A stretch of DNA of 64,000 nucleotides from an uncultured Lactobacillus sp. (GTDB lineage Bacteria; Bacillota; Bacilli; Lactobacillales; Lactobacillaceae), in the NCBI GenBank assembly GCA_937874695.1, contig CALNAJ010000018.1, positions 1 to 64,000 on the forward strand. Reading direction: 5' to 3'. The notes beneath the pieces are model-generated. The model was not told where the DNA came from. It did not search any database and saw only the letters and a list, made by a program, of their open reading frames with translations. Shown piece by piece: positions 8,557 through 16,724 of the stretch; position 1 is the first letter of the stretch, and the number at the start of each line of letters is the position of its first letter. The position numbers and the translations under genes are program-made.

Positions 8557-8831
8557 TTACCATGTTTTTTTCGGGTTGTGTAGCAGTCGCTGGCTTTGGC
8601 TGGTGTAGTTTGGGATATTGTAATTAAATTCTAATAGGCAAGACGTTAGTGAGTCAAACCACAGTCCAATAGCCTCAAAGATTAAAATATAATGATGTTT
8701 ATAATTGTGACTGTCAAATTTAATCGGCTAGCCGGTTATTTCTGACCAGGTGTGCAAGTTTTCCTAGGCTTTTACGTATAAGGCGGCTAAACTGGTACTA
8801 ATTGAGTCACAAACAAAGGAGAAATTAAGGC
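8557..8831. other. AT-rich intergenic stretch before the metalloprotease
   Basis: Between the terminator at 8523-8556 and the metalloprotease no coding frame or clear hairpin is seen. Several AT-rich hexamers could be promoter elements, but none has both boxes at good spacing. Confidence 0.4.
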
Positions 8832-9479
8832 ATGGGGAAACGACGGTTGCTGCTGGTGGTCATGTTGGTCGGGCTGATTGGACTCGTGCGGTGGGGGATG
8901 CCGCAGAGCTTTGGCTTTTCAATGATGCGTGTGAATCGCGTGGTCCATCAGCTGGAGACGCGGCTACCGGATGGGCAGGACCAGGCGGGAACCCCGGTCG
9001 AGAAGATTGCTGCGGAGCACCCGCTGCACAAGACGTATTACTATCACTTTGCCGGTAGCGTGCCGGTCAACGTGCGCCCCATATTTGAGGAGGCGGTGGC
9101 GGTCTATAACAAGACGGGGCTGGTCAAATTAATTGCCGGTAAGCCGCAGCAGAGGCAAAATGGGATTACGTTCTTCACGTATCATAAGGAAACCACGACG
9201 CAGCCCAACTTTCTGGAGCTGGGTGAGGGTGGCCCCGAGATTCGACGTTACGTGGGATTGGGGAGCTATACAATCAACCGGGCGCGAGCCGGCTTGAATT
9301 TGGCGCATCCTGAAGCCGGTATTCGTACCTCAGTGGCGATCCATGAGCTGGGGCATGCAATCGGCTTGGAACACAGCAAGAGTCGGCGGTCCATCATGTA
9401 TCCGCTGGATCAGGGCCACGAACGACTGTCGGCGGCCGACCAGAAGACGTTGCGGGTGCTGTATGCACAGAATGGATGA
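8832..9479 (+). CDS. Matrixin-type zinc metalloprotease, membrane-anchored or secreted
   Basis: A 215-residue protein with an N-terminal hydrophobic stretch (residues about 5-22, LLLVVMLVGLIGLVRW) that could act as a signal peptide or anchor, so the enzyme should face outward. The zinc site is HELGHAIGLEH with the third His, and the following SIMYP supplies the Met-turn, as in M10 matrixins. The middle portion (about residues 60-160) shows no other known domain. AAAGGAG precedes the ATG, with a rather long gap of 12-13 bases. It stands alone between a terminator and a region of decayed toxin-antitoxin genes. Target proteins are unknown; cell wall or peptide processing is possible. Confidence 0.85.
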   Translation: MGKRRLLLVVMLVGLIGLVRWGMPQSFGFSMMRVNRVVHQLETRLPDGQDQAGTPVEKIAAEHPLHKTYYYHFAGSVPVNVRPIFEEAVAVYNKTGLVKLIAGKPQQRQNGITFFTYHKETTTQPNFLELGEGGPEIRRYVGLGSYTINRARAGLNLAHPEAGIRTSVAIHELGHAIGLEHSKSRRSIMYPLDQGHERLSAADQKTLRVLYAQNG

Positions 9480-9538
9480 GTCTGTGCTTATCGGTTGTCA
9501 AAATATGCTATCATTTCAAGACGATAAGGGGTGATTTT

Positions 9539-9798
9539 TGGGATACTTACACTGTAGCTAGAGCTCGAAAAAATTTTTACAAACTTATCAAAGAAGTTAA
9601 CCGGCAAAGAAACCAGTTGCTATTAAGATCGCTGATGAGAAGACGGAAGCTGTTTTATTGAGCAAGGCAGAATGGGATTCTATTCAAGAAACAATTTACC
9701 TTGGAAGTGTTGGTGTTATCAGGGAAGTTCGAATTCGCAAGAAGAGTGGTAGCGGATTTGAAGACACTATAATTCGCCTAACGAAATGGCAGGTTTGA
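9539..9798 (+). pseudogene. Frameshifted Phd/YefM-type antitoxin
   Basis: Two reading frames together give a YefM-like antitoxin. The first, from 9542, reads DTYTVARARKNFYKLIKEV. About 9600 the frame shifts, and the second frame reads KPVAIKIADEKTEAVLLSKA and then EWDSIQETIYLGSVGVIREV, ending at the TGA at 9796-9798. The second part is typical of the YefM dimerisation and toxin-binding region. There is no start codon at the expected place, since TGG stands where the ATG is expected. The gene therefore seems inactive through both start loss and a frameshift. No YoeB toxin follows; a different antitoxin gene comes next. Confidence 0.8.
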
Positions 9799-9815
9799 AT
9801 TAGGAGGCGATTATT

Positions 9816-10115
9816 ATGGCGACTTCAGAGATAGTAATTAGACTGGATGATAAGGAAAAACATGAATTTGAGCAGAACGCAAAGGCAATTGGAATCACGA
9901 CCTCATCTGCAATAAAAATGTTTATTGCAAAATTTAATTGCGACAAAGGGTTTAGTTATCCAGTAACGGCCAAGGAAAGTATTAAGACCAGAAAGTCACC
10001 TGAAGAAGTCGAGAAAGCATTAGTGATTGCTAAGGCTGAGGAGTTAGGACTTTTAGAAGATACAAGCGAAAGGGTCACTAACATTCAGAATTTACGTCAT
10101 CGTTGGGTTCAGTGA
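9816..10115 (+). CDS. RelB/DinJ family antitoxin
   Basis: A 99-residue protein whose N-terminus (SEIVIRLDDKEKHEFEQNAK, then AIGITTSSAIKMF) has the ribbon-helix-helix pattern of RelB/DinJ antitoxins: a beta strand, then two helices for DNA binding as a dimer. The C-terminal half would bind the toxin. A good TAGGAGG site lies upstream of ATG 9816. It follows a broken YefM antitoxin by 17 bases. No RelE/YafQ-type toxin is recognisable downstream; only a 30-codon frame overlaps its stop codon. Composition is more AT-rich than nearby core genes, which suggests acquisition. Confidence 0.8.
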   Translation: MATSEIVIRLDDKEKHEFEQNAKAIGITTSSAIKMFIAKFNCDKGFSYPVTAKESIKTRKSPEEVEKALVIAKAEELGLLEDTSERVTNIQNLRHRWVQ

Positions 10116-10207
10116 TGGTGTATGAAATGCGCCATGAAAAAGTATTTGGTCAACCACGACCGTTTAAAAACGGACGCTTGTGGTCACCCCACCCCACGGC
10201 ATGGTGA
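10115..10207 (+). CDS. Short ORF coupled to the antitoxin (possible toxin remnant)
   Basis: A 30-codon frame whose ATG overlaps the antitoxin stop codon (TGATG), the usual arrangement for a translationally coupled toxin. It reads MVYEMRHEKVFGQPRPFKNG followed by RLWSPHPTAW. The length is too short for a RelE-fold toxin (about 90 residues) and I do not recognise the sequence. The end overlaps an 11-bp inverted repeat, so the frame may be the start of a toxin truncated by a rearrangement, or a small protein of its own. Coding status is uncertain. Confidence 0.35.
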   Translation: MVYEMRHEKVFGQPRPFKNGRLWSPHPTAW

Positions 10208-10213
10208 CCACAA
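10178..10213. repeat. Perfect 11-bp inverted repeat downstream of the antitoxin
   Basis: TTGTGGTCACC at 10178-10188 and GGTGACCACAA at 10203-10213 pair perfectly across a 14-base loop. It is followed by TTTACTT, a weak T-run. It may terminate the antitoxin transcript, or mark the edge of a rearrangement. Confidence 0.7.
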
Positions 10214-10736
10214 TTTACTTAGATACAGCGCTAGCCTACGCATAGGTCTTATCCACGCTTATATTGAAATCATTAAAATAGTTCAACTATGGGTATCACG
10301 GGATGCTCGTGGTTGGACTATTTTATTCTTACACGATGAATCCTAAAAAAGTGGACCAGCCGTATTTAAGGTAGCAAAAAGTTGATTGGTCAATCAAAGC
10401 GGATCAGTTAATGCTGATAAATTGAGAGAGGACGTCCGTAAGCACTACAAGCGCTTCTAGTTATGAAAAAATTAATTTTTGTCAGCAAATTTTCGCATCT
10501 CCAACACGCCCAATTCTCGTGAGCAAACTCAACCGAACAATTCTCAAAGTCTGGTATACTTGGTTCCGGTAATTAACGCGGCTATGAACACTTGTGGCCC
10601 GCAAGTAGTTGCCAAATGACGCAAAATCCGACCGGCGAAGAACCGACAGAACTTGACCAGTTTGGTGGCGGGTCAGTCAAATTTCGAAGAAGAATCGGCT
10701 TTTTCATAAATTGGACCGTATCAATTTACAAAAAGG
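10214..10736. other. Noncoding region between the antitoxin and phosphoketolase genes
   Basis: No protein is recognised here. One imperfect hairpin is visible, AAAATAGTTCAAC (10276-10288) with GTTGGACTATTTT (10312-10324), followed by A/T-rich sequence; it may be a terminator. The phrase AAAAAAGTGGACCAG near 10346 looks like an insertion-sequence end but has no partner or transposase in the vicinity. Short frames present have no ribosome sites and no recognisable sequence. Confidence 0.45.
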
Positions 10737-10764
10737 TTGACTTTTCGACAAAATTTAGTATGAT
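10737..10764 (+). promoter_or_regulatory. Promoter of the phosphoketolase gene
   Basis: TTGACT at 10737-10742 and TATGAT at 10759-10764 are 16 bp apart, about 80 bases before the gene. An untranslated leader of about 70 bases would result. No clear catabolite (cre) box was found nearby. Confidence 0.75.
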
Positions 10765-10843
10765 GAAGAAGTACAAAATTAACCTCTAATGATTTCTGTT
10801 AATTGTTTAGAAGGATGTTATTCAACGAAGGAGTGTAAAATTC

Positions 10844-13303
10844 ATGGCAGTAGATTACGATTCCAAGTCATACTTGGAAAAGGTTGACGCCTGGTGGCGT
10901 GCTACAACGTATCTTTCCGGTGGTATGATTTTCCTGAAGGACAACCCATTGTTCTCAGTTACCAACACACCAATCAAAAAAGACGACGTTAAGGTTAAGC
11001 CTATCGGACACTGGGGTACTATCTCAGGACAAACTTTCCTGTATGCCCACGCCAACCGTCTGATCAACAAGTACGGCTTGAACATGTTCTATATCGGTGG
11101 TCCCGGTCATGGTGGCCAAGTTATGGTAACCAACGCGTACTTAGACGGTACCTACACTGAAGATTACCCTGAAATTACTCAGGATCTTGAAGGTATGGCA
11201 CGTCTGTACAAGCGGTTCTCATTCCCAGGTGGGATTGGTTCTCACATGACTGCACAAACGCCTGGTTCTCTTCACGAAGGTGGGGAACTTGGTTACTCTC
11301 TGTCCCATGCTACTGGTGCCGTATTAGACAACCCAGACCAAATTGCATTTACTGTAGTTGGTGATGGTGAAGTTGAAACCGGCCCTGCCATGACTGCATG
11401 GAACTCCATCAAGTTCTTGAACCCTAAGAACGATGGTGCCGTATTACCTATCCTTGACGTAAACGGCTTCAAGATTTCCAACCCTACTATCTTCTCACGG
11501 ATGAGCGACGACAAGATCGCCAAGTTCTTCGAAGGTTTAGGTTGGTCTCCTCGCTTCCTCGAAAACGACGATATCCATGATTACATGACTTACCACGAAA
11601 AAGCTGCTAAGTTATTTGACCAAGCTATCGCTGATATCAAGCAAATCCAAAAAGACGCTCGTGAAAACGGCAAGTACGAAGACGGTGAAGTTGCCGCTTG
11701 GCCTGTTGTTATCGCGCGTTTGCCAAAGGGTTGGGGCGGTCCTACGCATAACCCAGCCGGCGAACCAATTGAAAACTCATTCCGTGCTCACCAAGTTCCG
11801 CTTGGCTTGAGCCAAAACAACTTCGACGAATTACCAGAATTTGAAGACTGGATGAACTCATACAAGCCAGCCGAATTATTCAATACTGATGGTTCATTGA
11901 AGGCAGAAGTTGCCGACTTCGCACCTAAGGGTGACAAGCGGATGGCTTCTAACCCAGTTGCTAACGGTGGCCGTGCGCGTGGCGAAAAGCCTGAAACGCT
12001 TGACTTACCTAACTGGAAAGACTTCGCTAACGACATCAACGAAGATAACCGTGGGACGAACTTGCCAGATGGCAACCGGAACATGGATATGAACGTTCTG
12101 TCAACCTTCTTTGCTGGCGTTGCCACTAAGAACCCAACGTCATTCCGGATCTTCGGACCTGACGAAACGATGTCTAACCGTCTCTGGGAAATGTTCAAGA
12201 TTACGAACCGTCAATGGATGAGTAAGGTTAAGGAACCAAATGACCAATACGAAGCTCCAGAAGGCCGTATCTTGGATGCCCAATTATCAGAACACCAAGC
12301 TGAAGGTTGGCTTGAAGGTTACACCTTAACTGGTCGTACCGGTGTGTTCACGTCTTACGAATCATTCTTGCGGGTTGTCGACTCAATGACGACGCAACAC
12401 TTCAAGTGGATCCGTCAGGCCGCAGCAGAAGACTGGCGTAATGATTACCCATCATTGAACCTGGTTTCTACTTCTACTGTATTCCAACAAGACCATAACG
12501 GTTACACCCACCAAGATCCAGGTATGTTGACTCACTTGTCCGAAAAGAAGTCTGACTTCATTCGCCAATACCTGCCAGCAGATGCTAACTCACTCTTGGC
12601 TGTATTTGACCGTGCCTTCAAGGACCGTCAAAAGTTGAACCATATCGTTGCTTCTAAGCAACCACGTCAACAATGGTTCTCCGTTGCCGAAGCCGACGAA
12701 CTGGCTAACACTGGTTTGAAGACTATCGACTGGGCTTCCACTGTTGCTGAAGGTGAAGATGCTGATATCGTCTTTGCTTCTGCCGGTGTTGAACCAACCA
12801 TCGAAACTCTTGCTGCTCTTAGCCTGGTTAACAATGCTTTCCCAGCTGTTAAGATGCGTTACGTCAACGTTGTTGAATTGGAACGTCTTCAAAAGAAGAA
12901 CGGCCCTCTGAACGACGAACGTGCATTGAGCGATGCTGAATTCACGTCATTCTTCGGCGAATCTGGTACGCCAGTTCTGTTTGGCTTCCATGGTTACGAA
13001 GACTTGATCGAATCATTCTTCTACGAACGTCAACACTTAGGCTTACACGTTCATGGTTACCGTGAAGATGGTGATATCACGACTGCTTACGACATGCGTG
13101 TATACTCCGAATTAGACCGGTTCCACCAAGCTAAGGATGCTGTTAACACGTTAGTTGCTAACGGTGTTGTTGACAAGGCTGCTGCTGCAGACTTCGACAA
13201 GAAGATGGATGACATCTTAGCTAAGCACATGAAGATCACTCGTGACGAAGGTCATGATATCGAAGAATTCACTGAGTGGCAATGGGCCCCATTGAAGAAG
13301 TAA
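10844..13303 (+). CDS. xfp: Xylulose-5-phosphate/fructose-6-phosphate phosphoketolase
   Basis: An 819-residue thiamine-diphosphate enzyme that splits xylulose 5-phosphate (and possibly fructose 6-phosphate) with phosphate into acetyl phosphate and glyceraldehyde 3-phosphate (or erythrose 4-phosphate). It is the key step of the heterofermentative pathway. Recognisable motifs are YIGGPGHGGQ near residue 85, SFPGGIGSH near 127 and GDGEVETGPAM near 175, followed by the Pyr and C-terminal transketolase-like domains. Full length for the family. The ATG at 10844 follows AAGGAG. Codon use is strongly biased, as expected of a highly expressed gene. It is transcribed alone, from promoter to terminator. 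Confidence 0.97.
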   Translation: MAVDYDSKSYLEKVDAWWRATTYLSGGMIFLKDNPLFSVTNTPIKKDDVKVKPIGHWGTISGQTFLYAHANRLINKYGLNMFYIGGPGHGGQVMVTNAYLDGTYTEDYPEITQDLEGMARLYKRFSFPGGIGSHMTAQTPGSLHEGGELGYSLSHATGAVLDNPDQIAFTVVGDGEVETGPAMTAWNSIKFLNPKNDGAVLPILDVNGFKISNPTIFSRMSDDKIAKFFEGLGWSPRFLENDDIHDYMTYHEKAAKLFDQAIADIKQIQKDARENGKYEDGEVAAWPVVIARLPKGWGGPTHNPAGEPIENSFRAHQVPLGLSQNNFDELPEFEDWMNSYKPAELFNTDGSLKAEVADFAPKGDKRMASNPVANGGRARGEKPETLDLPNWKDFANDINEDNRGTNLPDGNRNMDMNVLSTFFAGVATKNPTSFRIFGPDETMSNRLWEMFKITNRQWMSKVKEPNDQYEAPEGRILDAQLSEHQAEGWLEGYTLTGRTGVFTSYESFLRVVDSMTTQHFKWIRQAAAEDWRNDYPSLNLVSTSTVFQQDHNGYTHQDPGMLTHLSEKKSDFIRQYLPADANSLLAVFDRAFKDRQKLNHIVASKQPRQQWFSVAEADELANTGLKTIDWASTVAEGEDADIVFASAGVEPTIETLAALSLVNNAFPAVKMRYVNVVELERLQKKNGPLNDERALSDAEFTSFFGESGTPVLFGFHGYEDLIESFFYERQHLGLHVHGYREDGDITTAYDMRVYSELDRFHQAKDAVNTLVANGVVDKAAAADFDKKMDDILAKHMKITRDEGHDIEEFTEWQWAPLKK

Positions 13304-13326
13304 TTTCTTCAATCTGAATTTTTCAA

Positions 13327-13366
13327 AAGAGGATTGCTCCCAACCGGGGGTGATCCTCTTTTTTTG
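13327..13366 (+). terminator. Rho-independent terminator after xfp
   Basis: AAGAGGAT and ATCCTCTT pair, with a small inner CCC/GGG stem, followed by T7. Confidence 0.9.
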
Positions 13367-13398
13367 AATGATGATAGTAATGGTCTGTCGCGACATCC

Positions 13399-13437
13399 AA
13401 AAACGGTCAAGTCTGATTAAAGGACTTGGCCGTTTTT
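13399..13437 (-). terminator. Terminator of the TetR gene (bidirectional hairpin)
   Basis: AAAAACGGTCAAGTC pairs with GACTTGGCCGTTTTT (one G-T mismatch), giving T-runs on both strands. It lies 26 bases past the stop of the minus-strand regulator, and could also back up xfp termination. Confidence 0.85.
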
Positions 13438-13462
13438 AGCATAGTTATTCAATTGATAGGGG

Positions 13463-14005
13463 CTATAGGCCGGCTTTAATCAAATTCCAGATACGTTCAA
13501 AGCGTTGCGCATAGTCTGGGTCGTTCCAGGTTTCTTTAAAATTCGGGAGGGTGAAGATGGCGAAGGTGGCTAGGATAGACTCGGCCCGTTCGTTGTGGGG
13601 GTCGTCGTAAGCCATGATCTGGGAGACGATCGTGTATGCTGGAATCAGGACGTCACGTAACGCCTTAGGATTGCTGTCGATGTAGCGGGTATTGAGCGCA
13701 AACATCTGGGGGTTAGTATTGTACGCGTGTTTCTTAGCCGTTACGAAGGCCCACAGCCAGTCGTGCAGCTGCGACTGTGGCGTAGCGGTCGGATCACATT
13801 GAATCTGGTCGATGATTTCCCGTTGGAACCAGGCGGCCGCGACCGCTTCCCAGAGGGCCTGCTTGTTTTGGAAATGTTTATAGAGGGCGGCATGCGTCAT
13901 GCCAAGTGCTGTCGCAATTTGAGCCAGCGTGACCTCAGCGTTGCCGGTCTCTTGAATCAGTCGTTCAGCCGTGCTGAGAATCTTTTCACGAGTCGTTAGT
14001 GTCAT
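13463..14005 (-). CDS. TetR/AcrR family transcriptional regulator
   Basis: A regulator of about 180 residues. The N-terminal DNA-binding region reads TTREKILSTAERLIQETG and then the helix-turn-helix VTLAQIATALGMTHAALYKHF. The rest is a ligand/dimer domain without a recognisable ligand. It is divergent from the oxidoreductase gene at 14200, so it probably represses that gene and itself from the shared 194-bp region. The start is chosen as ATG at 14005, where TetR proteins normally begin. Its nearest ribosome site, AAAGGAGG, lies 46 bases upstream with no usable start codon in between, which is odd. A longer frame from a TTG at 14095 would include the promoter. Confidence 0.85.
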   Translation of the reverse strand: MTLTTREKILSTAERLIQETGNAEVTLAQIATALGMTHAALYKHFQNKQALWEAVAAAWFQREIIDQIQCDPTATPQSQLHDWLWAFVTAKKHAYNTNPQMFALNTRYIDSNPKALRDVLIPAYTIVSQIMAYDDPHNERAESILATFAIFTLPNFKETWNDPDYAQRFERIWNLIKAGL

Positions 14006-14199
14006 TTTATGTTGCCGAATCTCTGAAAAAACAGGGGATTCTGGCGACCCGCCTCCTTTAGCATCATTTTTATATAGTATAGCACAAAAAAACAATAAGT
14101 AACTTTATTTGCATTTTGTAACCTAATTTGGTAAACTCATGGGGAAGTTTCAAAACAGGTGAAAAATAATAAATGACTTTTAGAGGAGGACCAGCCACT

Positions 14200-15201
14200 A
14201 TGCAAGCTGCCCAATTAAACAAATACGATAAAAATTTCAAACTCGAGGTCAAGGATATTCCGATGCCCACGCCAACGGCCAACGAGATCTTGGTACAAGT
14301 GAAATTCGCCGCCGTCAATCCGTTGGAGATGCTGATCGGTACCGGTAGTGTCAAGCTGATTCAGGACTACCCGATGCCAACTACGATGGGCAGTGAGCTT
14401 TCTGGCGTCGTGACGGCAGTCGGTACCAATGTGACCGATTTTAAGGCGGGGGATGCCGTATATTCGCGGTTACCTTTGAGTAAGATCGGCGCCTTTGCGG
14501 AATTTGTTGCGATTGATCAAGATGCAGTTGCCTTGAAGCCTGAGAACTTGGACTTTGCCCACAGTGCTGCCGTTCCATTGACTGGGCTGACGGCCTATCA
14601 AGGCTTACACGAGGAACTCCACGCCCAATCCGGCGACAGTGTGATGATTCCCGGCGGTTCTGGTTCGTTTGGTCAAATGGCGATTCCTATCGCCCGTGAA
14701 ATGGGCTTGACCGTCAGCGTGAGTGGTAACGCCAGAAGCAAGGAAGCTGCGCTGGCCAACGGTGTGGACCAATACTTCGATTATCGTCAGGAAAATTACT
14801 GGGAAGAACTCGCACCGGTAGATTACGTGATCGACACGATCGGACCTAAGGAACTGGACCATGAACTTAAAGTACTGAAGTCCGGGGGCAAATTGCTCTC
14901 ACTCAGAATGGGACCAAACCGCCATTTCGCGCAGAGCCATCATCTTTCCTGGTTGAAGACGACCCTGTTCTCTCTGGCAGGTGCGCGGCTCGATCGGCAG
15001 ACGAAGGCAGTTGGCGCACAGTACCGGTTCATCTTTGTCCGTAGTGATGGCGCCCAACTCCGCAAGATTACGGAACTGGTAGAACGTGAAAACATTGTGC
15101 CCGCCATTGATTCGACCGAATTCAAGTTAGCAGATATCAATCAGGCACTGGAATTGGTTGCCACGGGTCATCCTAAGGGGAAAGTACTGATTCAATTCTA
15201 A
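14200..15201 (+). CDS. MDR/quinone oxidoreductase-like NADPH-dependent oxidoreductase
   Basis: A 333-residue medium-chain dehydrogenase/reductase of the zeta-crystallin/quinone oxidoreductase type, without the structural or catalytic zinc cysteines. The N-terminal GroES-like part contains VKFAAVNPLEMLIG; the nucleotide-binding fold has MIPGGSGSFGQMAIPIA and a following strand ending in VSVSGN, with a basic residue pattern suggesting NADPH. It likely reduces quinones or alpha,beta-unsaturated carbonyls. AGAGGAGG lies ten bases before ATG 14200. It is divergent from a TetR gene that may control it, for example in response to electrophiles; this last point is inference. Confidence 0.87.
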   Translation: MQAAQLNKYDKNFKLEVKDIPMPTPTANEILVQVKFAAVNPLEMLIGTGSVKLIQDYPMPTTMGSELSGVVTAVGTNVTDFKAGDAVYSRLPLSKIGAFAEFVAIDQDAVALKPENLDFAHSAAVPLTGLTAYQGLHEELHAQSGDSVMIPGGSGSFGQMAIPIAREMGLTVSVSGNARSKEAALANGVDQYFDYRQENYWEELAPVDYVIDTIGPKELDHELKVLKSGGKLLSLRMGPNRHFAQSHHLSWLKTTLFSLAGARLDRQTKAVGAQYRFIFVRSDGAQLRKITELVERENIVPAIDSTEFKLADINQALELVATGHPKGKVLIQF

Positions 15202-15236
15202 GCGGCGATTCAATTAGTAATAGACGTCTCTAAATA

Positions 15237-15277
15237 AAATAACCATGAGCGGTTGATTTCCGTTCACGGTTATTTTT
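15237..15277. terminator. Bidirectional terminator between convergent genes
   Basis: AAAATAACC(ATGA) pairs with (TTCAC)GGTTATTTTT. It serves the oxidoreductase on the plus strand and the HXXEE membrane protein on the minus strand. Confidence 0.85.
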
Positions 15278-15289
15278 CGCGTAAAGCTG

Positions 15290-15949
15290 TTATTTTTTCT
15301 GATTCCGGATGCGTTCCGCATAGCCGGCCCGTTCGAACTCCGTCTGGGGAAAGACATAGGAGGAGCTGGTGGATTTGAGCGTGCCGTAGCCGATTCGCAA
15401 CATAAAGATGCCAATGAAAGCGACCGTGTAGAGGAGACCGAAGAGTACGCTCAGCCAGTCTAAGAGACCATTGTTGATGGTGTAGATGAACCACCAGATG
15501 CCTAGTGGTAAGTGCCCAAAGACAACGGCAAGTTCACCGGGGGAATATAGGGCGTGAATCTTGATGGGGGTGAGAATCACGTGCATGACGAGCTGAGCGA
15601 TTCCGAAGACGATAGGCATGAAGCCGAGCCAAATCACTTCTGGGAAGAAGACCGGCAGCAGGTAACAGACATAAGCCGCGGCAACGTTGATAACCATGGC
15701 ATTATTCTGATTGAGTGGGTATCGGTCTGCGGGTCCATCGGTGCTAGGTTGCATGGCGAGGTTGGTGATGGCTGGTTCGCCACCGGGAAGGCGGAATTCT
15801 TCAAATTCATGCCAGAGAATGACGAAGAAGTTCAGGGCCGCAATTTTAAGTAAAGTCGACATGCCTCCCCAGTTGAGCCAGATAGCGATAGCTACGCAGA
15901 CACCAACGATACCGCCAATATCGTACCAATGATTTCTAAAAAATGTCAT
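15290..15949 (-). CDS. HXXEE domain-containing membrane protein
   Basis: A 219-residue integral membrane protein with about six hydrophobic segments. The family signature HEFEE lies at the end of the second segment (about residue 47), and further conserved His and Asn residues are seen in FGIAQLVMHVILTPIKIH. Function of the family is unknown. The ATG at 15949 follows AGAGG on the minus strand. It is divergent from a TetR gene (16103) across 153 bases holding a palindrome, which suggests that the regulator controls it. TetR-HXXEE pairs are recurrent in lactobacilli, so the pair is probably a small stress or export module; the latter is inference. Confidence 0.8.
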   Translation of the reverse strand: MTFFRNHWYDIGGIVGVCVAIAIWLNWGGMSTLLKIAALNFFVILWHEFEEFRLPGGEPAITNLAMQPSTDGPADRYPLNQNNAMVINVAAAYVCYLLPVFFPEVIWLGFMPIVFGIAQLVMHVILTPIKIHALYSPGELAVVFGHLPLGIWWFIYTINNGLLDWLSVLFGLLYTVAFIGIFMLRIGYGTLKSTSSSYVFPQTEFERAGYAERIRNQKK

Positions 15950-15972
15950 GAGTCATGGCCTCTTTTCTTTTT

Positions 15973-15991
15973 ATTGTACAAAGTGTATAAT
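15973..15991. promoter_or_regulatory. Candidate TetR operator palindrome
   Basis: ATTGTACA (15973-15980) and TGTATAAT (15984-15991) form an inverted repeat with a three-base centre and one mismatch. It lies between the divergent HXXEE and TetR genes and overlaps probable -10 elements. Confidence 0.5.
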
Positions 15992-16102
15992 TTCTTTCGA
16001 TAAATTCAGTATACAGGTCTTAGGTGAGCTGACAATCACTTTTTAACGTAGTGCGTCACATCTGACGAAACTGTACAGTAAAATTAAAGGAGTGGGGCAA
16101 TC

Positions 16103-16669
16103 ATGGCAGACTTTGAGGATTTACGGATCGTAAAGACGCGACAAAAGTTATTTGGTGCCTTAGCAGAACTACTGGCAAAGAAGCGGTTTGACCAGATCAG
16201 TGTCTCGGAAATTGCCCAGGCGGCGCACATCAGTCGGGCGACGTTCTATCATCACTTTCCTGATACGACTGCGCTGGTCGCGGCCTATCAACAGGAGGTC
16301 ATGAGGCGAATCGTTCAGGTGGTTCGGCATAACGACTATAATCCGGCTAACTTTCTCTCACAGCTCATGCCATTTCTGGATAGTGAAGGCGCGCTTCTGG
16401 GCAGCTTGCTATCAGACAATGGGACGCTGGCAATTCAGAATCAATTTAAGCAGGGCATGCGCCAGATTTTTCGGACAAAGATGCTAGCCCATCTCAACAC
16501 GACCGGCATTGACATGACCAATGCGACAGTGGTTAACTACTTGATTACCTTCTGGACCAGTGCCATTTTCGGGGTGGTGCAGGCGTGGCTGACGACCGGT
16601 AAACGAGAGTCACCAGCAGAACTAGCGACGATTCTTAAGCAGATTGTGCCGGACAATCTGACGACATAA
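16103..16669 (+). CDS. TetR/AcrR family transcriptional regulator
   Basis: A 188-residue regulator. The DNA-binding region is FDQISVSEIAQAAHISRATF followed by YHHFPDTTALV, with a helical C-terminal domain (LITFWTSAIFGVVQAWL) typical of the TetR_C_7-like group that ends in conserved W and G positions. AAAGGAG lies before ATG 16103. It is divergent from the HXXEE membrane protein gene and probably represses it and itself. It ends in a strong terminator that directly follows the stop codon. Confidence 0.9.
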   Translation: MADFEDLRIVKTRQKLFGALAELLAKKRFDQISVSEIAQAAHISRATFYHHFPDTTALVAAYQQEVMRRIVQVVRHNDYNPANFLSQLMPFLDSEGALLGSLLSDNGTLAIQNQFKQGMRQIFRTKMLAHLNTTGIDMTNATVVNYLITFWTSAIFGVVQAWLTTGKRESPAELATILKQIVPDNLTT

Positions 16670-16701
16670 AAACCCCACTCTTCACGACAGAGTGGGGTTT
16701 T
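16669..16701. terminator. Terminator between tetR and adhP
   Basis: AAAACCCCACTC pairs with GAGTGGGGTTTT over a nine-base loop, with T/A runs on both sides. It works in both directions for the two convergent genes. Confidence 0.92.
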
Positions 16702-16724
16702 GGAAGTATTGAAGTTTTTAGAAA

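Noticed and set aside
10346..10450. Possible insertion-sequence end (AAGTGGACCAG) and fragment
   Set aside because: No matching terminal repeat, target duplication or transposase frame found nearby.
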